A stretch of DNA of 24,778 bases from Streptomyces sp. NRRL S-337 (lineage in GTDB: Bacteria; Actinomycetota; Actinomycetes; Streptomycetales; Streptomycetaceae): NCBI RefSeq assembly GCF_000720175.1, contig NZ_JOIX01000102.1, positions 1 to 24,778 on the forward strand, written 5' to 3'. Below are positions 1-7,548 of this stretch, piece after piece. Each line of letters starts with the position of its first letter. The stretch's first letter is position 1. Below the pieces are notes generated by a model. The model was not told the DNA's origin. It saw only the letters and a program-made list of their open reading frames with translations, and searched no databases. Both the position numbers and the translations under genes were made by a program.

Positions 1-46
1 GGCCGGTGTTTGGGACGTAAAGCGACAGCAGTCCCAAACACCGGCC
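1..46. terminator. Perfect 16-bp hairpin at the window edge
   Basis: Bases 1-16 (GGCCGGTGTTTGGGAC) are exactly complementary to bases 31-46, with a 14-nt loop. No T-run follows on the + strand. Streptomyces terminators often lack one, so this is most likely the terminator of a gene just left of the window. The stem may continue beyond base 1. Confidence 0.55.
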
Positions 47-76
47 CCGCAGGCCCGTCACCGCACCCGACACCCA

Positions 77-242
77 CCCAGCCCGCCGCAGGCGCAACGA
101 CGAACAACACCCGCGGCGGGACAGACAGCTACGTGCGGGGCGCCGCAAAGCGCAACGGCGAGCAACCCCGACGGCGGGAGAGACGGGTACGTACGAGGCA
201 CCCCCAAGCGCGAGCCCCGCGGCGGGACAGATGGGTACGTGG
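77..242 (+). repeat. 58-bp intergenic tandem repeat, block 1 (one arm)
   Basis: A 15-bp core (CCCAGCCCGCCGCAG, 77-91) is followed by units at 92-149 and 150-207, each exactly 58 bp, and a shortened unit at 208-242 ending in TACGTGG. Each unit reads roughly GCGCAACGGCGA, then CCCGCGGCGGGACAG, then TACGT, then GGCGCCGCAAA. The same core and units recur at 6751-6952 and 24633-24778. The block sits in non-coding DNA before the small gene at 286. Open frames across it, with protein text such as DSYVRGAAKRNGE, are artefacts of the repeat. Bases 47-76 show nothing recognisable. Confidence 0.85.
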
Positions 243-285
243 GGGACACTAGAAGGAACCGTTACCCCCGACAGGAGCCGATCTC

Positions 286-477
286 ATGCCCCGCCTCGCT
301 CTCATGGCCCTTGCCGTGTGTGTTCTTGCCGTTGCCGCTGCCGTCGTTTCCTTCGTGGAGGGCAGCTTCGTGGGGATCGTGTGGGTGTTGCTGGCCGGTA
401 TTTCCAGCAACATGGCGTGGTTCTACGTGCGCAAGGCGAAGATCGAGCGGGAGCAGCAGGCCGCGACCTCCGGCTGA
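286..477 (+). CDS. Small membrane protein, unknown function
   Basis: A 63-residue protein starting at ATG 286, with a good AGGAG ribosome binding site 8 nt upstream. Residues 1-22 form one hydrophobic helix (MPRLALMALAVCVLAVAAAV). A second hydrophobic stretch lies at about residues 25-47, and a charged tail (RKAKIEREQQAATSG) probably faces the cytoplasm, which fits a two-pass membrane protein. I recognise no family. The stop codon lies 1 nt from the stop of the convergent M50 protease gene, so the two transcripts must overlap at their 3' ends. The 58-bp repeat block ends about 45 bp upstream. The ribosome binding site, codon usage and clean membrane profile make it a real gene. A role linked to the neighbouring protease is only a guess. 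Confidence 0.75.
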   Translation: MPRLALMALAVCVLAVAAAVVSFVEGSFVGIVWVLLAGISSNMAWFYVRKAKIEREQQAATSG

Positions 478-478
478 G

Positions 479-1264
479 TCAGGGGAACTGCGGGCCCTGC
501 CAGAAGCGGAAGAGTTCCTGGCCGAAGTAGGTGTCGGGGCGGGAGACGCCCAGGCCGTTCAGGACCGTGTCCACCAGGCCGAAGAAGGCCTGGTTGACCT
601 CGGGGAGCCACAGCAGGGCGAAGACCGCGAGCAGGCCGAAGACCGCGTACGGCTCGATCTGGCGGCGCAGGGCCGGTGGCAGCCAGGGCTTGAGCACGCC
701 GTAGCCGTCCAGGCCGGGGACCGGCAGGAAGTTCAGGATCGTCGCGGTTACCTGGAGCAGCGCGAGGAACGCCAGGGCGAAGCGGAACGCGGCGGGGACG
801 CCGGTGAGTCCGTCCAGCCAGAACGGGGCCGTGCAGACCACCGCGAAGGCGGCGTTGGTCAGGGGGCCGGCCGCCGAGATCAGGCTGTGCCGCCAGCGGC
901 CGCGGATGCGGGCGTCCTCGATGTAGACCGCGCCGCCCGGCAGGCCGATGCCGTTCACGATCAGGAAGATCAGCGGCAGGATGATGCTGAGCAGGACATG
1001 GGTGTATTTGAGGGGGTTCAGGGTGAGATAGCCCTTGGCCTCCACCGAGATGTCGCCGCTGTGCAGCGCGGTACGGGCGTGTGCGTACTCGTGCAGACAG
1101 AGCGAGGCCAGCCAGCCGGACGTGACGAACGCGAAGACCGCGACTCCGGTGTGCGTGCCGAGCGTTCCCTTCCATACGGCCCAGCCCGACACCGCGAGGA
1201 CGGCGACGAGCGCGAGGAAGACCGGGCTGATGCGCCGGTCGGCGCGCCGGATGGCGGTGGTCAT
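479..1264 (-). CDS. M50-family membrane zinc metalloprotease (site-2 protease type)
   Basis: A 261-residue integral membrane protein. The zinc motif HEYAH (residues 58-62, the HExxH type) lies in a hydrophobic segment, and the second M50 signature, FLPVPGLDGYG with Asp186, follows at 179-189. Together these provide the two His, the catalytic Glu and the Asp of the site-2 protease fold. About five or six transmembrane segments are visible (15-30, 41-57, 88-105, 128-150, 160-182, 205-220). There is no PDZ domain, so this is the minimal M50 type. Such enzymes cut substrates inside the membrane, commonly anti-sigma factors or signal peptides; the substrate here cannot be told. It starts at ATG 1264 with GGGAG 8 nt upstream, is divergent from the BTAD regulator and convergent with the small membrane protein. 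Confidence 0.88.
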   Translation of the reverse strand: MTTAIRRADRRISPVFLALVAVLAVSGWAVWKGTLGTHTGVAVFAFVTSGWLASLCLHEYAHARTALHSGDISVEAKGYLTLNPLKYTHVLLSIILPLIFLIVNGIGLPGGAVYIEDARIRGRWRHSLISAAGPLTNAAFAVVCTAPFWLDGLTGVPAAFRFALAFLALLQVTATILNFLPVPGLDGYGVLKPWLPPALRRQIEPYAVFGLLAVFALLWLPEVNQAFFGLVDTVLNGLGVSRPDTYFGQELFRFWQGPQFP

Positions 1265-1413
1265 GGTGCGGGCTCCCGGGGACGGTCTCGGCAGGGGCAG
1301 CCCCGACCGTAACCGCGTCGGGGCGGACCGCGCACGGGTGCCGCCGCCACCGGTCGTCGCCCGGAACGGAAACTCGGTGCAAAGCGGCCGCCACCCTGAA
1401 CGACAATGGGCCG
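1265..1413. promoter_or_regulatory. Divergent promoter region, protease / BTAD regulator
   Basis: This 149-bp gap must hold both divergent promoters. It contains an inverted repeat, CCCCGAC (1301-1307) and GTCGGGG (1317-1323), with a 9-nt spacer, which could be an operator. GACAAT at 1402-1407 looks like a -10 hexamer only 6 nt before the GTG of the regulator. That spacing would give a leaderless transcript, which is common in Streptomyces. No convincing -35 box is seen. Confidence 0.35.
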
Positions 1414-4400
1414 GTGCGCTATGGAATTCTCGGCACCGCCCAGGCCGACCGACCCGACGGCACCCCCGTGGCCCTCGGCGGCGCCCGCCTGCGCGCGCTG
1501 CTCACTGCCCTCGCCCTGCGTCCGGGCCGGGCGCTGCCGTCCGAGGCGCTGATCGCCGACGTCTGGGGCATGGATCCGCCCGCCGACGCACCCGGTGCGC
1601 TGCAGGCGCTGGTCGGACGGCTGCGGCGGGCCCTCGGGCACGCCGCGATCGCCTCGGTCGACGGCGGCTACCGGCTGTGCGCCGAGCCCGACGCGGTCGA
1701 TCTGCACCGCTTCGAGCGGCTCACCGCGGACGGCGGCCGGGCGCTCGCCGACGCCGATCCGGGCCGGGCCGCCGACCTGCTGGACGAGGCGCTGGCGCTG
1801 TGGCGCGGCCCGGCCCTCGCCGACCTGCCGGACGCGGGTACCGAGGCGGCCCGCGCGGACAGCCGCCGGCTGGACGCCCAGCGCACCCGCCTCGCCGCCG
1901 ACCTCGCCCTCGGCCGGGCCGACCGGGCGCTGCCCGCCCTGCTCGCGCTGTGCCGGGAGCACCCCCTCGACGAGCCCCTCCAGGCCCTGCGGCTGCGGGC
2001 GCTGCGCGCCGCGGGACGTACCGCGGAGGCCCTGGCCGCCTACGAGGAGATACGCACCGGCCTCGCCGACCGCCTCGGCGCCGACCCGGGCCCGGAGCTG
2101 CGGGCCCTGCACGCGGAGCTGCTGCGGCTCGGCGCGGACGGGCCGGTCGCGGCCGTGGCGGAGGCCCCGGTGCCGCCGTCCCGGCCCGCCGGGCGCGGCC
2201 CCGGCAACCTCCGTGCCCGGCTCACCTCGTTCGTCGGCCGGGACGCCGATCTCGCGGCGATCCGGTCCGATCTGGCCGAACACCGGCTGGTGACCCTGCT
2301 GGGCCCGGGCGGGGCGGGCAAGACCCGGCTGTCGCAGGAGGGCGCGGAGAGCGCCGCCGCGGCCCGGCCGGGGGCCTGGCCGCACGGCGTGTGGCTGGCG
2401 GAGCTGGCGCCGGTGGACGATCCACAGACCGTGCCGGAGGCGGTACTGACCGCGCTGGGCGCCCGCGAGACCGTCGTCCGCGGCACCACCGCCGAGGGCC
2501 TGCGGGCCGCCGCCGACCCGACCGCCCTGGACCCGCTCGGCCGGCTCGCCGAGCACTGCGCGGGACTCCGGATGCTGCTGGTCCTGGACAACTGCGAGCA
2601 TGTGATCGGTGCCGCCGCCGCGCTCGCCGAGCGGCTGCTGGCCGACTGCCCGGGCGTCACTGTCCTGGCCACCAGCCGCGAGCCGCTGGCCGTACCGGGC
2701 GAGGTGCTGCGGCCGGTCGAGCCGCTCCCGGACCCGGTCGCGCTGCGGCTGCTGGCCGACCGGGGCGCCGCCGCCCGCCCCGGCTTCCGGATCGACGACG
2801 ATGTCGCCGCCTGCACCGAGATCTGCCGCCGGCTGGACGGTCTGCCACTCGCCATCGAACTCGCCGCCGCCCGGCTCCGGCTGCTCACCCCCCGCCAGCT
2901 GGCCGACCGGCTCGACGACCGCTTCCGGCTGCTGACCAGCGGCAGCCGGACCGTGCTGCCCCGCCAGCAGACCCTGCGCGCGGTCGTCGACTGGTCCTGG
3001 GACCTCACCGACGAGCCCGAACGGGCGGTGCTTCGGCGGCTGTCCGTCTTCGCCGGCGGCTGCGACCTGGCCGCCGCGGAGGAGGTGTGCGCGGGCGACG
3101 GCGTCGAGGAGTACGAGGTCGCCGGGCTGCTGGGGTCGCTGATCGACAAGTCGCTGGTGGTGGCCGCGCCGGCCGACCAGGGGCGCGGCGTCGGCCGCTC
3201 CGGGGAGGCTCTCCCCGCCAGCCAGATGCGCTACCGGCTGCTGGAGACGGTGGGGGAGTACGCCGCGGAGCGGCTGGACGAGGCGGGCGAGCGGGCCGGT
3301 GCCGAGCGCCGGCACCTCGTCGCCTACCGCGAACTGGCCCGCACCACCGACCCGTTGCTGCGCGGCCCCGGCCAGGGCGCGGCCATGGAGCGGCTGGAGC
3401 TGGAGCACGACAACCTGCGCACCGCGCTGCGCCGGGCGATCGCGGCCGGGGACGAACACGAGGCGCTGTGCCTGGTGCTGTCCCTGCAGTGGTTCTGGTC
3501 GCTGCGCGACCACCGCAGCGACGCCCGCCACTGGGCCACCGCGGCCGGCGAGCTCGGCCCCAACCCCTTTCTGACTCCCGTCGAACCGGCCCCCCCATTG
3601 CACCGGCGCCCCATCGACGCCCCGCCGCCGATGTCCCCCGAGCAGCTGGCCGAGGCCCGCCGCGAGGTCCGCCTGGTGGCGCTGACCAGCCGGGACAGCG
3701 ACATCGAGGCGCTGCGCGACCCGGAGATGCAACGGGAGCTGGCCGGGATGCTCGCCGCCTACCACCCCAGGCTGCCGCAGACCTGCAAGGTGCCCGGTGT
3801 GATGTGGTACTTCGCGGTGCTGCTCACCGGGCGGTTCGACGAGCTGGCGGAGCTGATCGACGGCGCGGTGGCGGCCTGCCGCGGTTACGGCTACGAATGG
3901 GAGCTGGCCTACCTCCTGCAGATGCGCTCCAAGATCTTCAACGACCGGCCCGGCGGACTGGCCCAGGCGTCCCGCGACGCCGACGAGGCGCTGCGGATAT
4001 TCCGCGCCGCCGGCGACGCCTGGGGCGCGGCCGAGGCGCTGTCCGGGCGCGGCGAGTCCCACGAGAAGCGGGGGGCGTACGAACTGGCGGCGCGCGACTA
4101 CCGCGCGGCGATGGTGCACGCCGAGGAGCTGGGTGCGCACGCCCAGACCCTGCTGCTGCGCTGCCGGCTGGGTGCCGTGCTGATCGAGGCCGGCCAGGCG
4201 GAGCCCGGGGAGCGGATGCTGCGTGAGGTGCTGGCCGAGGCCGCGAAGGGCAGCAGCGGCCGGGACACCGAGCCGTTCGCCCGGCTGACCCTCGCCATGT
4301 GGCTGTCGGTGAGCGGGCGGCCGCAGGAGGCGCGGGCCGAACTCCACATGGTGCAGGAGCTGTTCGTGCCGCGCGCCCCGGATCTGTTCGCCGGCGTGGT

Positions 4401-4776
4401 GGAGTCCTCGCTGATCTCGCTGGACCTCCAGGAGGGCCGCACCGAGGGGGCGCTGCCGCGCTTCAGGAAGGCCCTTGCGCTGATGCAGGACGAGCTGACC
4501 CAGATGGTCGCCCCCGACCTGCCGGTGATCCAGCTCCTGACCGGCGCGCGGGTGCTGATGGCCGTAAGGGGCGAGGCGGCGGGCCGGGACGCGGCGCGGC
4601 TGATCGGGGCGTACGACGCGCTGCGGGCCATCGGTCATGTGCCGACCCTGGTCATCCGCGACGAGCGGGCGCGCACCGAGGAGGCGGCGCGGAAGCTGCT
4701 GAGCGACGACGCCTATGCGCGTGCCTACGCCGAAGGCGGTGGCCTCTCCCTGGAAGAGGCCACCGCCCTCATCTGA
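1414..4776 (+). CDS. AfsR/SARP-type regulator: OmpR-like DNA-binding, BTAD, NB-ARC ATPase and TPR-like domains
   Basis: A 1120-residue multidomain regulator. Residues 1-95 form the OmpR-type winged helix of SARPs (starts MRYGILG; LRALLTALAL; LIADVWG; LVGRLRRALG). Residues 96-240 are the BTAD helical domain (ALWRGPALADL, AYEEIRTGLADRLGADPG). An NB-ARC/STAND ATPase follows, with Walker A GPGGAGKT at about 297-304, Walker B LLVLDN at about 388-393, and LDGLPLAIELAAARL, the GLPLA motif, near 485. The C-terminal half is alpha-helical and TPR-like. Such proteins activate secondary-metabolite or exporter genes when nucleotide binding and oligomerisation are triggered. The target is unknown; the DrrAB-like exporter it converges on is one candidate. 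The GTG start has no clear ribosome binding site but a -10-like box 6 nt away, suggesting leaderless translation. Long frames overlapping it on both strands are GC-rich shadows. Confidence 0.92.
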   Translation: MRYGILGTAQADRPDGTPVALGGARLRALLTALALRPGRALPSEALIADVWGMDPPADAPGALQALVGRLRRALGHAAIASVDGGYRLCAEPDAVDLHRFERLTADGGRALADADPGRAADLLDEALALWRGPALADLPDAGTEAARADSRRLDAQRTRLAADLALGRADRALPALLALCREHPLDEPLQALRLRALRAAGRTAEALAAYEEIRTGLADRLGADPGPELRALHAELLRLGADGPVAAVAEAPVPPSRPAGRGPGNLRARLTSFVGRDADLAAIRSDLAEHRLVTLLGPGGAGKTRLSQEGAESAAAARPGAWPHGVWLAELAPVDDPQTVPEAVLTALGARETVVRGTTAEGLRAAADPTALDPLGRLAEHCAGLRMLLVLDNCEHVIGAAAALAERLLADCPGVTVLATSREPLAVPGEVLRPVEPLPDPVALRLLADRGAAARPGFRIDDDVAACTEICRRLDGLPLAIELAAARLRLLTPRQLADRLDDRFRLLTSGSRTVLPRQQTLRAVVDWSWDLTDEPERAVLRRLSVFAGGCDLAAAEEVCAGDGVEEYEVAGLLGSLIDKSLVVAAPADQGRGVGRSGEALPASQMRYRLLETVGEYAAERLDEAGERAGAERRHLVAYRELARTTDPLLRGPGQGAAMERLELEHDNLRTALRRAIAAGDEHEALCLVLSLQWFWSLRDHRSDARHWATAAGELGPNPFLTPVEPAPPLHRRPIDAPPPMSPEQLAEARREVRLVALTSRDSDIEALRDPEMQRELAGMLAAYHPRLPQTCKVPGVMWYFAVLLTGRFDELAELIDGAVAACRGYGYEWELAYLLQMRSKIFNDRPGGLAQASRDADEALRIFRAAGDAWGAAEALSGRGESHEKRGAYELAARDYRAAMVHAEELGAHAQTLLLRCRLGAVLIEAGQAEPGERMLREVLAEAAKGSSGRDTEPFARLTLAMWLSVSGRPQEARAELHMVQELFVPRAPDLFAGVVESSLISLDLQEGRTEGALPRFRKALALMQDELTQMVAPDLPVIQLLTGARVLMAVRGEAAGRDAARLIGAYDALRAIGHVPTLVIRDERARTEEAARKLLSDDAYARAYAEGGGLSLEEATALI

Positions 4777-4798
4777 CGCGAGCCGGGCGGAGGCTGTT

Positions 4799-4825
4799 GC
4801 CCCGCAGGGAAGGCCCCTGCGGGGC
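4799..4825. terminator. Bidirectional hairpin terminator
   Basis: GCCCCGCAGGG (4799-4809) pairs perfectly with CCCTGCGGGGC (4815-4825) across a 5-nt loop. It sits in the 54-bp gap between the convergent BTAD regulator and ABC permease genes, so it can end both transcripts. Confidence 0.85.
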
Positions 4826-4830
4826 GTGCG

Positions 4831-5661
4831 TCAGGTCTTCTTGCGGAACTTCGCCACCGCGAGCGGCATGGCGACGGCCGTGATGGCCACCGTCCAGCCG
4901 AGGGTGATCAGCGCCGGGTGCGCCACCGCGCCCTCGCCGTTGAGCAGTGCACGGGCCGCGTCCGCCAGCGTGGAGAGCGGGTTGACCTTGGTGAAGCCCT
5001 CCAGCCAGCCGGGCATCGAGGTCGGCGGGGCGAAGATCGACGAGCCGAACTGCAGCGGCATCAGCACGAGCATCGCCATGCCCTGCACCGCTTGAGGGGT
5101 CTTCACCGAGAGCCCCAACAGGATGAAGATCCACATCAGTGCCGCCCCGAAGGCCGTGGACAGCGCGACCGCGGCGAGGAACTCCAGAGCACTGCCGCGG
5201 ATTTCGAAGCCGAGCAGGAAGCCCATGCCGAGCAGGATCGCGATGGCGACCAGCATCCGGCCGATCTCCACGACGATCTTGGCTATCAGGACCGAGGAAC
5301 GGGCGATGGGCATCGTCCGAAAGCGGTCCATCACGCCCTTGCGGAAGTCCTCGTTGACGCCGGAGCCGACCGCCATGGCGATGTTCATGCCCATCATCGC
5401 CATCATGCCGGGCACCAGCCGCTGGATGTAGTCGGCCTGATGGTCCTTGCCGGCTATCGCGCCGCCGAAGACGTAGGTGAACAGCAGGATGAAGATGACC
5501 GGCATCAGCAGGACGTCGAACATCGACTCCGGGTCCTGCTTGATCTGCAGGGCGTTGCGCCGCACCAGGGCACCGATGTGCCGCAGGTTGCCGCGCAGCC
5601 CGATCCGGCCCTCGTTCGCGCCGGGCTTGGTGAGCGGCGCCGTCATCGTCGCGGCAGTCAT
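4831..5661 (-). CDS. ABC-2 type exporter permease (DrrB-like)
   Basis: A 276-residue ABC-2 permease. After a polar N-terminus (1-45) it has about six membrane segments: around 49-68, 83-103, 129-150, 158-182, 190-210 and 250-268. The NEDFRKGVMDRFRTMPIARS stretch (about 103-122) is the conserved cytoplasmic loop of DrrB-type permeases, thought to contact the ATPase. The protein would form the membrane pore of a drug or metabolite exporter with the ATPase encoded just upstream; ATGA at 5658-5661 overlaps that gene's stop with this start, so they are translationally coupled. The substrate is unknown. The family includes daunorubicin exporters but also many pumps of undefined role. Confidence 0.9.
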   Translation of the reverse strand: MTAATMTAPLTKPGANEGRIGLRGNLRHIGALVRRNALQIKQDPESMFDVLLMPVIFILLFTYVFGGAIAGKDHQADYIQRLVPGMMAMMGMNIAMAVGSGVNEDFRKGVMDRFRTMPIARSSVLIAKIVVEIGRMLVAIAILLGMGFLLGFEIRGSALEFLAAVALSTAFGAALMWIFILLGLSVKTPQAVQGMAMLVLMPLQFGSSIFAPPTSMPGWLEGFTKVNPLSTLADAARALLNGEGAVAHPALITLGWTVAITAVAMPLAVAKFRKKT

Positions 5662-6689
5662 GCCGATACCTCCGCGTACTGCTGGTCTTCCGTCAGGTCG
5701 TGCGACTCCGGTGCGCCGGAGGTCTTCTGGCCCGTGATGGCCAGGAACACCTCGTCCAGGCTGGGCAGATGGGTCGATATCCCGGCGAGCGCGAAGCCGC
5801 GGCCGCCGAGCACCGCGACCACCGCGGTCAGCTGCTCGTCGCTGACGATCGGTACGTTGACCACACCCCCGTCGTGGTCAGCCGTCGCGCCCGCGATGCC
5901 GTCCAGCCCCGCCTGGGCGATCGCGCCGACCATCCGGTCGAGCTCACCGGGGTCGGCCGGCCGGATCTGCAGGGTCCGCCCGCCGACCTTGGCTTTGAGC
6001 TCGTCGACCCGGCCCTCGGCGATCACCCGGCCGCGGTCGATGACCGTCAGCTCGTCCGCCAACTGCTCGGCCTCTTCCATGTATTGCGTGGTCAGCAGGA
6101 CCGTGGCGCCCTCGCGGACCATCCGCTGGACCTCCTCCCACACCTCGTTGCGGGTGCGGGGGTCCAGGCCGGTGGTCGGCTCGTCCAGATAGAGCACGGC
6201 CGGACGGCCGATCATCGAGGCGGCGAGGTCCAGCCGGCGGCGCATACCGCCGGAGTACTTGGCGGCGGGCCGCTTGGCGGCCTCGGTCAGCGAGAACCGC
6301 TCCAGCATCTCGTCCGCACGGGCGCGGGCGTCCTTGCGGGAGAGGTCGAGCAACCGCCCGATCATGTAGAGGTTCTCCCAGCCGGAGAGCTTCTCGTCGA
6401 CCGAGGCGTACTGCCCGGTCAGGCCGATCGTGCGGCGCAGCGCGCGGGGCTGGCGCACCACGTCGTAGCCCGCCACCACGGCACGGCCGGCGTCCGGCAC
6501 AAGGAGGGTGGACAGGCAGCGCACGAGCGTGGTCTTGCCGGCCCCGTTGGGGCCGAGCACGCCGAGTACGGTGCCTTCCTTCACGTCCAGGTCCACTCCG
6601 TCGACGGCCTTGACGTCGCCGAAGTGCTTGACCAGACCGCGCACCTCCACGGCGTTGCCGCCCTTGGTGGTCATCGTCTGTCGCGTCAT
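5658..6689 (-). CDS. ABC exporter ATP-binding subunit (DrrA-like)
   Basis: A 343-residue ATPase of the DrrA class. Walker A GPNGAGKTT is at 46-54, Q-loop Gln at 93 (GLTGQYASVDE), signature YSGGMRRRL at 145-153, Walker B VLYLDEPTTGLDP at 165-177 and an H/Q-switch region at LLTTQYMEEAEQLAD. The C-terminal 100 residues are the usual DrrA extension. It powers export through the DrrB-like permease, with which it overlaps by 4 bp. ATG 6689 was chosen because alignment-like content starts right after it; ATG 6674 (five codons in) is an equally plausible start, and neither has a good ribosome binding site. An open frame continues upstream to 6944 but only through the repeat block, so it is not coding. 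Confidence 0.92.
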   Translation of the reverse strand: MTRQTMTTKGGNAVEVRGLVKHFGDVKAVDGVDLDVKEGTVLGVLGPNGAGKTTLVRCLSTLLVPDAGRAVVAGYDVVRQPRALRRTIGLTGQYASVDEKLSGWENLYMIGRLLDLSRKDARARADEMLERFSLTEAAKRPAAKYSGGMRRRLDLAASMIGRPAVLYLDEPTTGLDPRTRNEVWEEVQRMVREGATVLLTTQYMEEAEQLADELTVIDRGRVIAEGRVDELKAKVGGRTLQIRPADPGELDRMVGAIAQAGLDGIAGATADHDGGVVNVPIVSDEQLTAVVAVLGGRGFALAGISTHLPSLDEVFLAITGQKTSGAPESHDLTEDQQYAEVSA

Positions 6690-6701
6690 ACCGTCAACGG
6701 T
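6690..6701. promoter_or_regulatory. 12-bp palindrome at the exporter start codon
   Basis: ACCGTCAACGGT has 5-bp arms (ACCGT/ACGGT) around a 2-bp centre and touches the ATG of the ATPase gene. It could be an operator of the exporter operon. No matching copy was noticed elsewhere in the window, so the role is a guess. Confidence 0.3.
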
Positions 6702-6750
6702 GCCAGGGGCCACCGACAACGCACCGACATTCGGCCTACAGGGGTGCCTC

Positions 6751-6952
6751 CCACGTACTTGGCTGTCCCGCCGCGGGTCGTCTCGCCGTTGCGCTTTGCG
6801 GCGCCCCGCACGTGGCTGTCTGTCCCACCACAAACCCAGCCCGCCGCAGGCGCAACGGCGAACAACAACCGCGGCGGGACGGCCAGCAACGTACGCGGCG
6901 CCGCAAAGCGCAACGGCGAGAAACCCCCGCGGCGGGAAAGCCAACTACGTGG
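6751..6952. repeat. 58-bp intergenic repeat, block 2 (large palindrome)
   Basis: This block holds two arms in opposite orientation. The left arm (6751 to about 6832) is in reverse orientation: it starts at the outer end CCACGTA, with a unit boundary at 6794/6795. The centre carries the core CCCAGCCCGCCGCAG (6835-6849). The right arm has one exact 58-bp unit (6850-6907) and a shortened one (6908-6952) ending in TACGTGG. The arms can pair into a long cruciform or RNA hairpin. It lies between panB (before the IS insertion) and the DrrAB-like operon, both on the minus strand, so it probably separates their transcripts. Confidence 0.85.
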
Positions 6953-6960
6953 GCGACTAG

Positions 6961-6978
6961 GGCCTGTCCGGCGGATCA
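6961..6978 (+). repeat. IS terminal inverted repeat, passenger-gene side
   Basis: GGCCTGTCCGGCGGATCA, identical over 18 bp to the opposite end at 8460-8477. The complement of its last three bases (6976-6978) supplies the TGA stop of the passenger gene. Confidence 0.92.
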
Positions 6979-7509
6979 GGGTCGGACCAGGCGGCGGTGG
7001 GGCGGGGATGAGCCGTCGGCGGGGATGGAGCCGCGCGCTGCCAGGACCTCGCCTGTGTCGGCGAACTCCCAGCGGGTCGCATGCTTCCTGTCCTCGCACG
7101 GCCATTCGACACGGACGATAGGGCGGCTCAACAGGCTCTCGAACCAGTCGGCGCACCGTTCCGCGAGCTCCTCGACCGTGCCGGAGGCCCGGAAGAAGCC
7201 ATGCTCCGGCGACTCGTGAAGGTTGAAGAACTGGTCGCAGGCCTTCCCAGCCACCACGTGTGTGCCGTAAAAGTGCACGGCCCACTGGGCAAGCACTAGT
7301 CGGCGCGCCTCATCGAGAAGGCTGATATAGACGAGGAACGACGACTCGTCTTCGGGTCGTCCGACCTGGCTGGGAGCCCACGGCACCCGCCAATCAGCGG
7401 TCCGGGCTCGCAAGGCTGCCAGGAAGGTGAGTTCGGCCTCGCCGAAGTCCCAGGGCTCCTCGCCGTACTCCTCCGGGATCTCGACCTCGAACCAGCTATT
7501 GACGTCCAC
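6976..7509 (-). CDS. Passenger gene in the IS element, unknown function
   Basis: A 177-residue soluble, acidic protein that I do not recognise. It has no membrane segment or signal peptide and is rich in Trp, Glu and Phe. Visible stretches include WDFGEAELTFLAALRA, QWAVHFYGTHVVAGKACDQF and ADWFESLLSRPIVRVEWP. It lies between the transposase stop and the outer inverted repeat, and its own TGA is formed by that repeat, so its C-terminus (about HRRLVRP) may not be native. The GTG start has only a weak ribosome binding site and follows an in-frame TAG belonging to an internal CTAG. Codon use is less GC-biased than the neighbours (AAT, TTT, CTT, TAT, CGA all occur), which suggests a foreign source. 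It is not needed for transposition as far as the family is known. Confidence 0.7.
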   Translation of the reverse strand: MDVNSWFEVEIPEEYGEEPWDFGEAELTFLAALRARTADWRVPWAPSQVGRPEDESSFLVYISLLDEARRLVLAQWAVHFYGTHVVAGKACDQFFNLHESPEHGFFRASGTVEELAERCADWFESLLSRPIVRVEWPCEDRKHATRWEFADTGEVLAARGSIPADGSSPPHRRLVRP

Positions 7510-7518
7510 GGGGTGACT

Positions 7519-7548
7519 CTAGAACCACCATGTCTCTCGCGGATCACA
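7519..7548. repeat. Possible relic inner IS end
   Basis: CTAG (7519-7522) is followed at about 7531-7546 by TGTCTCTCGCGGATCA. This resembles the terminal repeat segment TGTCCGGCGGATCA except for two extra bases and a changed middle. It lies at the transposase stop, where a normal-length IS would end. It may be the ancestral end that was bypassed when the passenger was captured. Confidence 0.4.

Noticed and set aside
92..207. CRISPR array
   Set aside because: The 58-bp units are directly joined with no unique spacers, diverge from each other, and no cas genes are present.
10..252. 80-codon frame in the first repeat block
   Set aside because: It lies entirely in the hairpin and 58-bp repeats; similar protein text appears at the other repeat blocks in several frames.
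1035..4638. Reading frames of over 1000 codons on both strands over the BTAD regulator
   Set aside because: They are Arg/Pro/Gly- or Gln/Gly-rich low-complexity translations caused by high GC, while the 1414-4776 frame has recognisable domains throughout.
6690..6944. 85-residue N-terminal extension of the DrrA-like ATPase
   Set aside because: It is translated repeat DNA without family similarity; the ATPase homology starts after ATG 6689.
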